Source of the DNA: an uncultured beta proteobacterium
Lineage (GTDB): Bacteria > Pseudomonadota > Gammaproteobacteria > Burkholderiales > Burkholderiaceae_C
Direction: 5' to 3'
Assembly: GCA_903838565.1 (NCBI GenBank)
Contig: CAILZB010000027.1
Coordinates: forward strand, 1 to 64,000
Length of the DNA stretch: 64,000 bases
Under the pieces are notes generated by a model. It was not told the DNA's origin, did not search any database, and saw nothing but the letters and a program-made list of their open reading frames with translations. Numbering within the stretch: position 1 is the stretch's first letter; each line of letters begins with the position of its first letter. The position numbers and the translations under genes are program-made. This document shows, one piece after another, positions 52,228 through 60,787 of this stretch.

Positions 52228-52251
52228 AGCGCCCACAGCGAAAAAAACGCC

Positions 52252-53163
52252 ATGAAACATTACCTCCAATTCAGCGATCTCAGCGCCTCGGAATACGCCT
52301 ACGTGTTCGAGCGCGCCGCCTTCATCAAGAAGAAATTCAAGTCCTACGAACGGCACCAGCCGCTGCTGGACCGCACGCTGGCGATGATTTTCGAAAAGGC
52401 GTCGACCCGCACCCGCGTGAGCTTTGAAACCGGCATGTACCAGCTCGGCGGCAGCGTCGTGCACCTGACCACCGGCGACAGCCAGTTGGGCCGCGCCGAG
52501 CCGATCGAGGACAGCGCCAAGGTCATCAGCCGCATGGTGGACCTGGTGATGATCCGCACCTTTGAGCAGACCAAGATCGAGCGCTTTGCCCAGCACTCCA
52601 GAGTGCCGGTGATCAACGGCCTGACGAACGAGTTTCATCCCTGCCAGATCCTGGCCGACATCTTCACCTACATCGAACACCGCGGCTCGATTCAGGGCCG
52701 CACCGTGGCCTGGGTCGGCGACGGCAACAACATGGCCAACACCTGGCTGCAGGCGAGCGAAATCCTGGGCTTCAAGGTCCACCTCAGCACACCCAGCGGC
52801 TACGAGGTGGACCAGTCCGTCGCAGGCATCCGCAGCGCCGAAAGCTACGAGGTGTTTGATGACCCGATGCAGGCCTGCGCCGGTGCCGATCTGGTGACGA
52901 CCGACGTCTGGACCAGCATGGGTTACGAGGCCGAAAACGAGGCCCGAAAAACGGCGTTTGCCAACTGGTGCGTCGACGCCGAGATGATGCGCACAGCCAA
53001 ACCCGACGCGTTGTTCATGCACTGCCTGCCGGCGCACCGGGGCGAAGAGGTGGCCGCCGACGTCATCGACGGCCCCCAATCGGTGGTCTGGGACGAAGCC
53101 GAAAACCGGCTGCACGTGCAGAAGGCACTCATGGAGTACCTGCTGCTCGGGCGCACCGAATAA
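52252..53163 (+). CDS. argF: ornithine carbamoyltransferase
   Basis: A 303-residue transcarbamylase making citrulline from ornithine and carbamoyl phosphate. The carbamoyl-phosphate motif is STRTR (residues about 51-55), the ornithine loop includes HPCQILAD, and HCLPAHRGEEV is near the end. It follows argD on the same strand. Carbamoyl phosphate is provided by carAB (18318-22844). Confidence 0.96.
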   Translation: MKHYLQFSDLSASEYAYVFERAAFIKKKFKSYERHQPLLDRTLAMIFEKASTRTRVSFETGMYQLGGSVVHLTTGDSQLGRAEPIEDSAKVISRMVDLVMIRTFEQTKIERFAQHSRVPVINGLTNEFHPCQILADIFTYIEHRGSIQGRTVAWVGDGNNMANTWLQASEILGFKVHLSTPSGYEVDQSVAGIRSAESYEVFDDPMQACAGADLVTTDVWTSMGYEAENEARKTAFANWCVDAEMMRTAKPDALFMHCLPAHRGEEVAADVIDGPQSVVWDEAENRLHVQKALMEYLLLGRTE

Positions 53164-53251
53164 ATTTCAGCGGTGTTGGAAATAGCCGACACCACGGCGT
53201 TTTGGCCGGTGCTACCTTTGCGCCTTCATTCGCAAACCCCAAGGTGCCGCC

Positions 53252-54622
53252 ATGCCAAAAACACTGATCGAACCATTCCGCATCAAAAGCGTCGAGCCCA
53301 TTCGCATGACCACGCGCTCCGAGCGCGAGCTGATGCTGGAAGACGCCAAACTCAACGTCTTCAAGCTGCGTGCCGAGGACGTGCTGATCGACTGGCTCAC
53401 CGATTCCGGCACCGGCGCGATGTCCTCGCGCCAATGGGGCGCGATCATGGAAGGCGACGAGAGCTACGCCGGTGCGCGCAGTTTTTACCGTCTGGAAAAG
53501 GTGATCCAGGACATCACCGGCATGAAGCACTTCATTCCCACGCACCAGGGCCGTGCCGCGGAAAAAGTGCTGTTCACCGCCGTCTGCAAGAAAGGCGATC
53601 TGGTGCCGAACAACTGCCACTTCGACACCACGCGCGCGAACCTGGAATACATCGGCATCGAGGCGCGCGATCTGGTGATCGCACAAGGCCTGCAGCCGGC
53701 GCTGATCTATCCGTTCAAGGGCAACATCGATCTGGAACGGGTGGAGTTGCTGCTGCAAACTGAAGGGCAGCGCGTCCCCTTCGGCATGATCACCGTGACC
53801 AACAACACGGGCGGGGGCCAACCGGTCTCGATGGCCAACATGCGCGCCTATGCGGCGCTGCTGAAGAAATACGGCAAGCCGCTGATCATGGACGTGTGCC
53901 GCTTCTCGGAGAACGCGATGTTCATCAAGATGCGCGAGCCGGGCTACGAGAACACGCCCATCAAGGCCATCGTGCAGGAAATGTTCTCGCTGGCCGACGG
54001 CTGCACCATGAGCGCCAAGAAGGACGGCATGGTCAACATCGGTGGCTTCATCGTGTTGCGCAGCGACGAATGGATGGACTCGGTGCGCAACATGCTGATC
54101 CTGACCGAGGGCTTCCCCACCTATGGCGGCCTCGCCGGGCGCGATCTGGAAGCGCTGGCCGTGGGCCTGGTCGAAGGCATGGACGAGGACTACCTGCGCT
54201 ACCGCTTACGCACCGCCGAATACCTGGGCGAGCGGCTGGAAGCGGCGGGTGTGGGCTTCGTCAAGCCCACGGGAGGACACGCGGTCTACATCGACGCTCG
54301 CACCGTGCTGCCGGACATGCCGATCGCGCACTACCCGGCCTGGGCGCTGTGCAACGCGCTGTACCTGGAAGGCGGCATCCGCGGCGTGGAGATCGGCTCG
54401 GTGATGTTCGGCAAACGGCTTGAGGATGGCACCGAGTCCTACCACAGCATGGAACTGGTGCGGCTGGCATTTCCGCGGCGCATGTACACGCAGTCACACT
54501 TCGATTACGCCGCCGAAGTCATCGCCGAGGTCAAGGAAAAGGCCGCGTCCATTCGCGGCGTGAAGATCACGAAACAGCCCCAGTACCTGCGCCACTTCAC
54601 CTGCGAGTGCGCCTGGGTCTAG
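53252..54622 (+). CDS. tnaA: tryptophanase (beta-eliminating PLP lyase, TnaA/TPL family)
   Basis: A 456-residue PLP enzyme of the tryptophanase/tyrosine phenol-lyase family, splitting tryptophan to indole, pyruvate and ammonia. The PLP Lys is in SAKKDGM (Lys256/257), Asp214 binds the ring nitrogen and Arg217 follows. Substrate-deciding positions match tryptophanase: Asp125 in FDTTR (TPL has Thr), Ile in VEIGS at 381 (TPL has Arg) and His448 in LRHFT (TPL has Phe). It starts 88 bp after argF. No Trp leader peptide is seen. Confidence 0.82.
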   Translation: MPKTLIEPFRIKSVEPIRMTTRSERELMLEDAKLNVFKLRAEDVLIDWLTDSGTGAMSSRQWGAIMEGDESYAGARSFYRLEKVIQDITGMKHFIPTHQGRAAEKVLFTAVCKKGDLVPNNCHFDTTRANLEYIGIEARDLVIAQGLQPALIYPFKGNIDLERVELLLQTEGQRVPFGMITVTNNTGGGQPVSMANMRAYAALLKKYGKPLIMDVCRFSENAMFIKMREPGYENTPIKAIVQEMFSLADGCTMSAKKDGMVNIGGFIVLRSDEWMDSVRNMLILTEGFPTYGGLAGRDLEALAVGLVEGMDEDYLRYRLRTAEYLGERLEAAGVGFVKPTGGHAVYIDARTVLPDMPIAHYPAWALCNALYLEGGIRGVEIGSVMFGKRLEDGTESYHSMELVRLAFPRRMYTQSHFDYAAEVIAEVKEKAASIRGVKITKQPQYLRHFTCECAWV

Positions 54623-54632
54623 TCCTGATCAG

Positions 54633-54688
54633 TTGGGGACAGAGCAAAACTCGCTGCGCGTAGTTCTTGGTCTGTCCCGCAAGGTCTC
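54633..54688. repeat. dispersed GGGACAGA...TCTGTCCC element, long copy
   Basis: GGGACAGA (54636-54643) pairs with TCTGTCCC (54671-54678) around a 27-nt loop. The outer parts match the shortened copy at 14012-14040. It lies between convergent genes and probably terminates transcription both ways. Confidence 0.55.
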
Positions 54689-55868
54689 AGTATTTATACA
54701 ACCACGGCATGTCCATGATCCTGGGGCCGAGCAGGGAGAGCGCGCGGTCGCGGCCCCAGCGCAGCAGACCCTGGGCATGGTAGATCTCGCCGTTGCGGAT
54801 GGAACGCGCCTGCACCCGGGCGTTGCGCTGCCAACGGGTCTGCGCGTAACGCTGCAGCAGGTCGGGGATGTCGGTCGGCCCGTCGGCGAGCAGTCGCGCC
54901 AATTCGTCGGCGTCTTCAATCGCCATGCCCGCACCCTGAGCCAGATAGGGTCGCATGGGGTGGGCCGCATCGCCCAGCAGGGCCACGCGACCCTGCGCCT
55001 GCTCAAAGGCACCGCGCATCGGTGGGCGGTCGCACAGGGCCCACATCCGCCATTCGTCGATGGCAGCCACCAGATCCTGCAAACTTGCGTGGGCACCGGC
55101 CTTGGACAAGGCCGCGCGCAAGTGGCTGGCCGTGGCCTGATGGTCCCAAGTCTGGTTCTCCGGGCCGCCCAGGTGCCCCTGCACCACGGCCACCACGTTG
55201 AGCCACTCGCCGCGCCGCACCGGGTATTGCACGACGTGCAGGCGCGAGCCGAGCCAGGCTGTGACAAGCTGGCTGCGCAGATGTTCGGGCAGCGCGCTCT
55301 GATGCACCATGGCCCGATAAGCCACATGACCGGTCACGCGCGGCGCCTGCTCCCCGAGCAGACACTGGCGCACCCGACTCCAAAGACCGTCGGCACCGAT
55401 CAAGGCGTCAGCCCGCAAACTCAAACCTTGCGCGGTGCTCAGGTTCACGGCGCCCGCGCTTTGCGTGAAACTGCTGACGCAAGCGTTCAGGGTCAGGCGC
55501 GTGTCGGTCTGCTGCTGCACCGCAGCCAGCAGCAGTTGCTGCAGGTCGGCCCGGTGCACGGTGGCGTAGGGCGCGCCATAGCGCTGCAGCGCGTGTTCAC
55601 CCAGAGAGAGTTCAGCCAGCGTCTTGCCGGAAACGGCGCTGCGCGCCTGCAGCCGCTCGGGCATCGCCACCACCTGAGTCAGCGCATCCTGCAAACCCCA
55701 GCGGTACAGGCGTCGCATCACGTTGGGGCCCATCTGTATGCCTGCGCCCACCTCGGCCAGTTGGGCGCTGCGCTCCAGCAGTCGCACCTGAACGCCCGCG
55801 CGCGAGCAGGCCAGCGCGGCAGCCAGGCCGCCTATTCCCCCGCCAACGATCAGGAACTCAGGCTTCAT
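54687..55868 (-). CDS. FAD-dependent monooxygenase, salicylate hydroxylase-like
   Basis: A 393-residue flavoprotein monooxygenase of the PHBH fold. The FAD motif is IVGGGIGGLAAALACSRAG, the DG motif is LIGADGLWSRVR and the GD motif is LLGDAAHPMRPYLAQG. It should hydroxylate an aromatic acid using NAD(P)H and O2, of the 3-hydroxybenzoate/salicylate hydroxylase type; the substrate is not predictable. It starts 36 bp after the ANTAR regulator stop, as the last gene of the aor-linked run. Confidence 0.85.
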   Translation of the reverse strand: MKPEFLIVGGGIGGLAAALACSRAGVQVRLLERSAQLAEVGAGIQMGPNVMRRLYRWGLQDALTQVVAMPERLQARSAVSGKTLAELSLGEHALQRYGAPYATVHRADLQQLLLAAVQQQTDTRLTLNACVSSFTQSAGAVNLSTAQGLSLRADALIGADGLWSRVRQCLLGEQAPRVTGHVAYRAMVHQSALPEHLRSQLVTAWLGSRLHVVQYPVRRGEWLNVVAVVQGHLGGPENQTWDHQATASHLRAALSKAGAHASLQDLVAAIDEWRMWALCDRPPMRGAFEQAQGRVALLGDAAHPMRPYLAQGAGMAIEDADELARLLADGPTDIPDLLQRYAQTRWQRNARVQARSIRNGEIYHAQGLLRWGRDRALSLLGPRIMDMPWLYKY

Positions 55869-55904
55869 AGCCGCGCACCTTAGCGCCCTGTCCTGCCACG
55901 CGGC

Positions 55905-56498
55905 TTACGGCTGCTCAATTTCGCGAATCAAATCCAAAGCCACTTGAACGATGCGGCGCCGCTGCTGGCGCGCGGACTGGCGCAAGACCTCAAACGCCGA
56001 TTGCCGCGGGATCCGACGCTGCGCCATCAGCAGACCCACGGCCACACTGATGTCGCGTTCGTTGTCCAGGGCCTGCTGCAACTGCTCGCGCTTGTCGCGC
56101 AAATCCTGCAGTTCACCCGCGCGCGCCAGTGCCGCCCTCACTTCCGGTACCAGTTGCACGAAGTCAATGGGCTTGACCAGGTAACCCAGGGCACCGGCCT
56201 GCGTCGCCTGCTCCACCATCTCGGGTTCGCTGTAGGCGCTCAGCATGATGAAGGGAATGCGGTCGAGTTCGCGCAGTCGCTGCGCAAATTCCAGACCGGA
56301 GCGGTCCGGCAGGCTGACGTCCAGAATCGCCAGATCCGGACGCTCAGCTCCGGACAACAGCATTTCCGCCTCCTGCACCGACTCAGCGGTCTGGACGTGG
56401 AATCCTGCCTTGCGCAGACCGCCACCGAGCGTGACCAGAATCAGCCGTTCGTCATCCAGCAACAGCAGCCGGATGGGTCGGGGGGGAGTTTCGCTCAT
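55905..56498 (-). CDS. response regulator with ANTAR RNA-binding output domain
   Basis: A 197-residue regulator. The receiver (residues 8-125) has Asp15/Asp16, the phosphoacceptor Asp60 in LAILDVSLPD and the Lys in YLVKP. After a coiled coil (about 125-145) comes a C-terminal ANTAR domain (about 140-195, VAVGLLMAQRRI then AFEVLRQSAR), which in NasR and EutV binds RNA hairpins to stop termination. Its ATG at 56498 overlaps the kinase stop (ATGA). It is the cognate partner of the upstream kinase. Confidence 0.85.
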   Translation of the reverse strand: MSETPPRPIRLLLLDDERLILVTLGGGLRKAGFHVQTAESVQEAEMLLSGAERPDLAILDVSLPDRSGLEFAQRLRELDRIPFIMLSAYSEPEMVEQATQAGALGYLVKPIDFVQLVPEVRAALARAGELQDLRDKREQLQQALDNERDISVAVGLLMAQRRIPRQSAFEVLRQSARQQRRRIVQVALDLIREIEQP

Positions 56499-58801
56499 AG
56501 CGCCTTCCATGCAATCACCGGGATTTCGAGTTCAAGTGTACTGACAAACAGCCCCTCGCGCGCCTGCTGCTGCAAGCGTGCGCCACGGGGCGGCAAAAGC
56601 GCCGCGACCAATTCCAGTCCGGTCGACAGGCGGCTTGACAGTGCCGATCTCTCCGGCACCAGCGCTTTATCCGTGGCGTTGACCAGCGTGATCCTGGCCC
56701 ACCCCGCAAGCTGGGATGTCGCTGCGACTTTTTGCAGACTGACGTGCACATCGGCCTGAGTCCCGCCGTGCTTGACCGCGTTCGAAAGCAGTTCGTTGAG
56801 CACCAGGGCAAGCGGGACGGACTCGGTCTGCGCGACCAGACAATCGCCAAAGTCGGCCCCCACATCGACCGCAATGTCGATATGCCAGATCGCCTGCACC
56901 CCGGCGGCGACCGCACGCACCAATTCCTGCAACAGGATCTCGCCCGACACATGGCGTCCCTGCAGACCGTGGATCACGGCAATGCTTTGCACCTGGGCAA
57001 TGGCCTGGTTGATGGGGTCGGTGCTCTCGGGGTATTTCTGCGCCGACTGGCGCAGCACGCCGGTGACGCCCTGGAGGTTGTTCTTGATGCGGTGGTGCAC
57101 TTCACGCACCAGCGTGTCACGCAATTGCGCCTCGCGTTCCAGGCGCTGTTGCTCCTGCAGTTTGCGGTGCGTGGTGTCGATCAGCGTGCGCACATAGTGC
57201 GTCACGCGCTGCTGTTCGTCGCGCACCTCGGTCAGCGTACCCCATACTGACATCAATCGACCGGTTTTGTGCCGACTCCAGGTCTCACCCTGCCACTGGC
57301 CGGTCCGCCGCACCGTCTCGAGCGCTTCGGCATAAAAGGATTCTCCGTGCTCGCTCGATCGAAAAAGCCGGGGATGACGCCCCACAACCTCTTCGGCCGA
57401 GTATCCGGTGACCTCGGAAAACGCCTTGTTCACGCGCAGAATCACGTGCTCGGCGTCGGCGACAAACATGCCCTCCTGGCTTTCGAAGGCGATGGCCGCG
57501 ATGCGCAAATCCTGCTCCGCCAATTTGCGTGCCGTGATGTCGCGCGACAATACGATGAAATGGGGATTCGCTGCCTGTGCATCGGTTTCCATCGGCGACA
57601 CCGACAACTCGAACCACGCCCTTCCCTGCGAGAGTTCCAGCTCGATCTGGCGACCCGCCGAAAATCCCTGGCTGTTCGCCTGCTGCAACGATGCCATCAC
57701 CGCATGCACCGCGTCCGGTGGCAGGTTGTCCTTGATCAGCGAGCCCAGCAGCTCGGCCTGGGGCGCCACCAGTGATTCCGGTTGGTGCGTGTAAACGTTG
57801 TAGTAGCGTCCTTCCAGATCGACCTCGAACAGCAGGTCGGGAATCGCATTGAGCATGGCGTCCTGGCGCGTCTTGGCGCGCAACAAGTCGGAGGTCAGAC
57901 GTTCATGCTCGGCGATGTGCGCTGCCAGGGCCACGCCCACGGTGGACAACAGCATCAAGAAGAACCAGAAATTGATCTGTTGCGGCTGCAAGCTGTCGCT
58001 GGCAAAGATGCCGACTCCATGATACGAACCCAGCATCCCCTGGACCGCCGCCATCAGCAGCACCAGCACGACCCCGTGCACCCCCCCGCGCACCGCGATC
58101 CAGGCCACGATCAGGAACATCCAGTAGTCGCCGACGACCGCACCGACCGTGGCAGCAAACCAGCTGAAATGGACCGTTTGTCCCACCATGAAGGCCAGCA
58201 TGAAGGCCAGGGCCATCTCCGGCGTGCGCGAAGAAAACAGCGTCGCAGCGGGAAGGGTCCGCCACACCAGAATCAGCGGCGTCAGCAGCACGATGCCAAG
58301 CACATCGCCCATCCACCAATGCAGCACGTTTTCGGCAAACCCGACCGAGTTGACGGCTCCGATCAGCCGCAGCACGGTGGCGCCAGCCAATGCGCCAACG
58401 GCGGCACTGACAAAACCACCCATCAGCATGACGCGCAAATAATCACGCAATTGGCCAAGCCGGTTCGAAAACGCGCCACTGCCATACATCAGCCGGCGTC
58501 CGACAAAGGCTTCAAGCGCGTTGGCGCTGGCCATGCCAAGGGCTCCCCAGAACGAGAAATTCGGGTCGGACCCGTTGGCCAGGGCGGCGCCGAGAAAGAC
58601 ACTGAGCGCATAGCGCTCGCCACCGAGCAACACGGCCGCCAGGGCGAACCCCGCAGGCGGCCAGAGGATGCTGACGGCACCGTCCCCCGAGAAGTAAATC
58701 AGACTGCCCTTGGCCAAGGCCGCATAGACCAGCGCCACAGCTGAAATTTTCAGCCACGTCCGTACGCGCGGTGGGTTCAGGGGCAGGGCAAGGAGGGGCA
58801 A
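56495..58801 (-). CDS. MASE1-PAS-PAS histidine kinase (HisKA_2 type)
   Basis: A 768-residue membrane kinase. Residues 15-300 form a MASE1 domain with about eight membrane segments. Two PAS domains follow at about 310-430 and 435-550. A HisKA_2 dimerisation block has EVHHRIKNNLQ with His569/570, and the ATPase N box is LVLNELLSNAVKHGG. This kinase class commonly pairs with ANTAR regulators. The start is a TTG at 58801; no in-frame ATG lies before the MASE1 domain. It begins 66 bp after the 99-residue gene of the aor run. Confidence 0.85.
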   Translation of the reverse strand: MPLLALPLNPPRVRTWLKISAVALVYAALAKGSLIYFSGDGAVSILWPPAGFALAAVLLGGERYALSVFLGAALANGSDPNFSFWGALGMASANALEAFVGRRLMYGSGAFSNRLGQLRDYLRVMLMGGFVSAAVGALAGATVLRLIGAVNSVGFAENVLHWWMGDVLGIVLLTPLILVWRTLPAATLFSSRTPEMALAFMLAFMVGQTVHFSWFAATVGAVVGDYWMFLIVAWIAVRGGVHGVVLVLLMAAVQGMLGSYHGVGIFASDSLQPQQINFWFFLMLLSTVGVALAAHIAEHERLTSDLLRAKTRQDAMLNAIPDLLFEVDLEGRYYNVYTHQPESLVAPQAELLGSLIKDNLPPDAVHAVMASLQQANSQGFSAGRQIELELSQGRAWFELSVSPMETDAQAANPHFIVLSRDITARKLAEQDLRIAAIAFESQEGMFVADAEHVILRVNKAFSEVTGYSAEEVVGRHPRLFRSSEHGESFYAEALETVRRTGQWQGETWSRHKTGRLMSVWGTLTEVRDEQQRVTHYVRTLIDTTHRKLQEQQRLEREAQLRDTLVREVHHRIKNNLQGVTGVLRQSAQKYPESTDPINQAIAQVQSIAVIHGLQGRHVSGEILLQELVRAVAAGVQAIWHIDIAVDVGADFGDCLVAQTESVPLALVLNELLSNAVKHGGTQADVHVSLQKVAATSQLAGWARITLVNATDKALVPERSALSSRLSTGLELVAALLPPRGARLQQQAREGLFVSTLELEIPVIAWKAL

Positions 58802-58867
58802 AGAAACGTCACCGGTAATCAGTCCCGCGGTTATACAGCAAGCCTTCGATGCCGTAACCCGGACGGC

Positions 58868-59167
58868 TCAGCCGCCGCCGCGCTGCATGTGCAGATCAAA
58901 GCGCTGCATGAAGGCGTGGCGCTGCGGATCACCCAGCCCTTCAAACACAAACCTGACATGCAGGCGCGGCATGCGAACCAGGGCGATGCACAACGGCTCG
59001 CCCTGGCGCCATGTCAACGCAAGGGTGCCGGCCCCGCATTCGACGCTGGCCTGGCCCTCGCCCAGTTGGTACGGATGCGCACCTATGGCCGAGGGCAGCC
59101 AGCGCAGCCAGTCACGCTCGGTGCAGCCCAGCTCGCGCTCGAATTGTTCGGGATAGTAGGACTGCAT
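58868..59167 (-). CDS. hypothetical protein of the aor cluster
   Basis: A 99-residue soluble protein starting MQSYYPEQFERELGCTERDW and ending in a Gly run. It has no signal peptide. Trp and Arg are frequent (LRWLPSAIGAH, LTWRQGEP), and a VRFVFEGL strand lies near the end. I do not recognise the family. It comes 32 bp after the MoaD-like gene, so a role in making or using the aldehyde oxidoreductase or its cofactor is likely but unproven. Confidence 0.7.
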   Translation of the reverse strand: MQSYYPEQFERELGCTERDWLRWLPSAIGAHPYQLGEGQASVECGAGTLALTWRQGEPLCIALVRMPRLHVRFVFEGLGDPQRHAFMQRFDLHMQRGGG

Positions 59168-59199
59168 CAAGCCGAACCGGCAACTGCCGCAGCCACGCC

Positions 59200-59454
59200 T
59201 CAGCCGCCGGCGATCGGTGGCCAGATGGCCAGCGCATCGCCTTCGTGCAGGCGGTGTTCGCCGCGATGCTCCGGTGCGATGTAAGTGCCGTTGACGAGCA
59301 CCAGGTGCACCAGCTTGTCGGGCAGACTGTAGCGCTGCACCATCTGGGTGATGGTCGTGCCTTCGGGCAACTCCAGTTCCACCACGTTGCCGTCGCGCCC
59401 TTGCGTGGGCAGGTAGTCGGTGAGCGAGGCGAAGAGCTTGAACTGGATCTTCAT
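59200..59454 (-). CDS. MoaD/ThiS-like sulfur carrier of the aor cluster
   Basis: An 84-residue ubiquitin-fold protein beginning MKIQFKLFASLTDYLP and ending in the C-terminal Gly-Gly that becomes a thiocarboxylate. MoaD gives the dithiolene sulfur of pterin cofactors. Its start overlaps the aorC stop (ATGA), so it probably serves the tungstopterin of AorB. A sulfur-carrier role specific to the tungsten form is an inference from the location. Confidence 0.85.
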   Translation of the reverse strand: MKIQFKLFASLTDYLPTQGRDGNVVELELPEGTTITQMVQRYSLPDKLVHLVLVNGTYIAPEHRGEHRLHEGDALAIWPPIAGG

Positions 59455-60725
59455 CGGCGCCGCTCGTCCTGCGCACCGCTCCAGCCGCTCTGCGCCTGAG
59501 CACTGGCCAGATACGCCAGCATGAGCTGTGTCGGGTCCTTCAACAACGCATCTTTCCATTCGCCCAGGTGGATCTGCCCTTCGACCAGGCCGCGCATCGC
59601 ACCCACATGTTCGGTCCAGCCGACGGAGTTGCAGCCCACCAGAATGTCGCCCTTGAACTGCAGGCTCAGGTGCCGGCCTTGCGGCTTGTCGGTCAGCTCC
59701 ACGTGCTCGCCGCCGGCCACGCCTTCCCAGTTGCCGAAGCTGGTGGAGATCAGCCCCAGCGTGTCGAGCACGTTGATTTGCGTCACGCCCTTGAGCGCCG
59801 CGCCTTGGCCCACCATGTTCAGCGCCGCCACCCTGGCCTGCTCGGCCGCATTCGGCTGGATCGCGCTGATGATGGTCCTGCCGCTGACCTTGTCGAAGGC
59901 CTCGGCGCAGTCGCCGGCGGCGTAGACGCCAGGAACATTGGTCTGCAGGCACTCATCGGTGAGCACGCCCTGCAGACAGGCGATGCCCGAGTTCTCGAGG
60001 AAGGCGATGGCCGGTTTGACGCCGGTGGCGCTGATCACCAGGTCGGCCGCCACGTGGCGGCCGTCGGACAGGCGCACGCGCAAGGGGCTGGCGACCTCGA
60101 TCGACTCCACGCGCGTGCCGGTGAACACCTCGACGCCCTTGGCCTCGCACCAATCGCGGATCATGCCGCCTGCGGTCGGACCCATCATGCGCGGCACCAT
60201 GCGGTCGCCCATCTCGACCACGCTCAAGTGCACGCCGCGTTCGGCCAGCGCCTCCATGATGATGCAGCCGATGAAGCCCGCTCCCATCTGCAGCACGCGT
60301 GCGCCGGGCACGGCCAGCGCCATGATGGCGCGGGCGTCCTGCAGCGTCCAGCACGAGTGCACACCGGCGCAATCGATGCCGGGAATCGGCGCGCGCGCTG
60401 GCAGCGATCCGGTGGCGATCAACAGCCGGTCGAACGCAAGATTCTGGCCGTTGTCCAGCGCGACCGTTCGGCCGGCCGCATCAATCTGCTTGGCCCGCGC
60501 ATGCAAGCGCTTGATCGCAAGCTCATCGTAATGCGTCAGGCGCTTGCGCAAGTAGGTGCCGCTCTCGGCAATGCGCCCCATCAGCAGATAGGGAATGGCC
60601 ATGCGCGAATACGGCGGCTCAGCTTCCTCTCCCACCAGCGTGATGCTGTCATTGGGCGCGTGTTTTCGAATCGTTTCAGCGGCGATGACGCCGGCCGGAC
60701 CGGCTCCAAGGATGACATGATGCAT
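59451..60725 (-). CDS. aorC: aldehyde oxidoreductase FAD-binding subunit
   Basis: A 424-residue pyridine-nucleotide-disulfide-type flavoprotein. The FAD motif is VILGAGPAGVIAAE, the NAD(P)H motif is QMGAGFIGCIIMEALAERG and the second FAD motif is PGVYAAGDCAEA. No redox-active CxxC is present. In the Aromatoleum-type tungsten AOR this subunit passes electrons between the Fe-S subunit and NAD+. The ATG at 60725 lies behind GGAG; a TTG 12 bp upstream is less likely. Confidence 0.88.
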   Translation of the reverse strand: MHHVILGAGPAGVIAAETIRKHAPNDSITLVGEEAEPPYSRMAIPYLLMGRIAESGTYLRKRLTHYDELAIKRLHARAKQIDAAGRTVALDNGQNLAFDRLLIATGSLPARAPIPGIDCAGVHSCWTLQDARAIMALAVPGARVLQMGAGFIGCIIMEALAERGVHLSVVEMGDRMVPRMMGPTAGGMIRDWCEAKGVEVFTGTRVESIEVASPLRVRLSDGRHVAADLVISATGVKPAIAFLENSGIACLQGVLTDECLQTNVPGVYAAGDCAEAFDKVSGRTIISAIQPNAAEQARVAALNMVGQGAALKGVTQINVLDTLGLISTSFGNWEGVAGGEHVELTDKPQGRHLSLQFKGDILVGCNSVGWTEHVGAMRGLVEGQIHLGEWKDALLKDPTQLMLAYLASAQAQSGWSGAQDERRR

Positions 60726-60743
60726 GGAAGTCTCCAAATAAGA

Positions 60744-60767
60744 AGAGCGGCCACTGGCGGCCGCTCT
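60744..60767 (-). other. intercistronic hairpin between aorB and aorC
   Basis: A perfect 9-bp stem, AGAGCGGCC (60744-60752) with GGCCGCTCT (60759-60767), has a 6-nt loop. On the minus strand it is followed by TCTTATTTG. It could be a partial terminator or a stability element setting AorB to AorC ratios. A 6-nt loop is the size used by ANTAR proteins, though that needs a second hairpin. Confidence 0.7.
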
Positions 60768-60787
60768 CTGTTGATTTCGGCGCGCCC

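Noticed and set aside
53252..54622. Assignment as tyrosine phenol-lyase
   Set aside because: The Thr, Arg and Phe positions that contact phenol in TPL are Asp, Ile and His here, as in tryptophanase.
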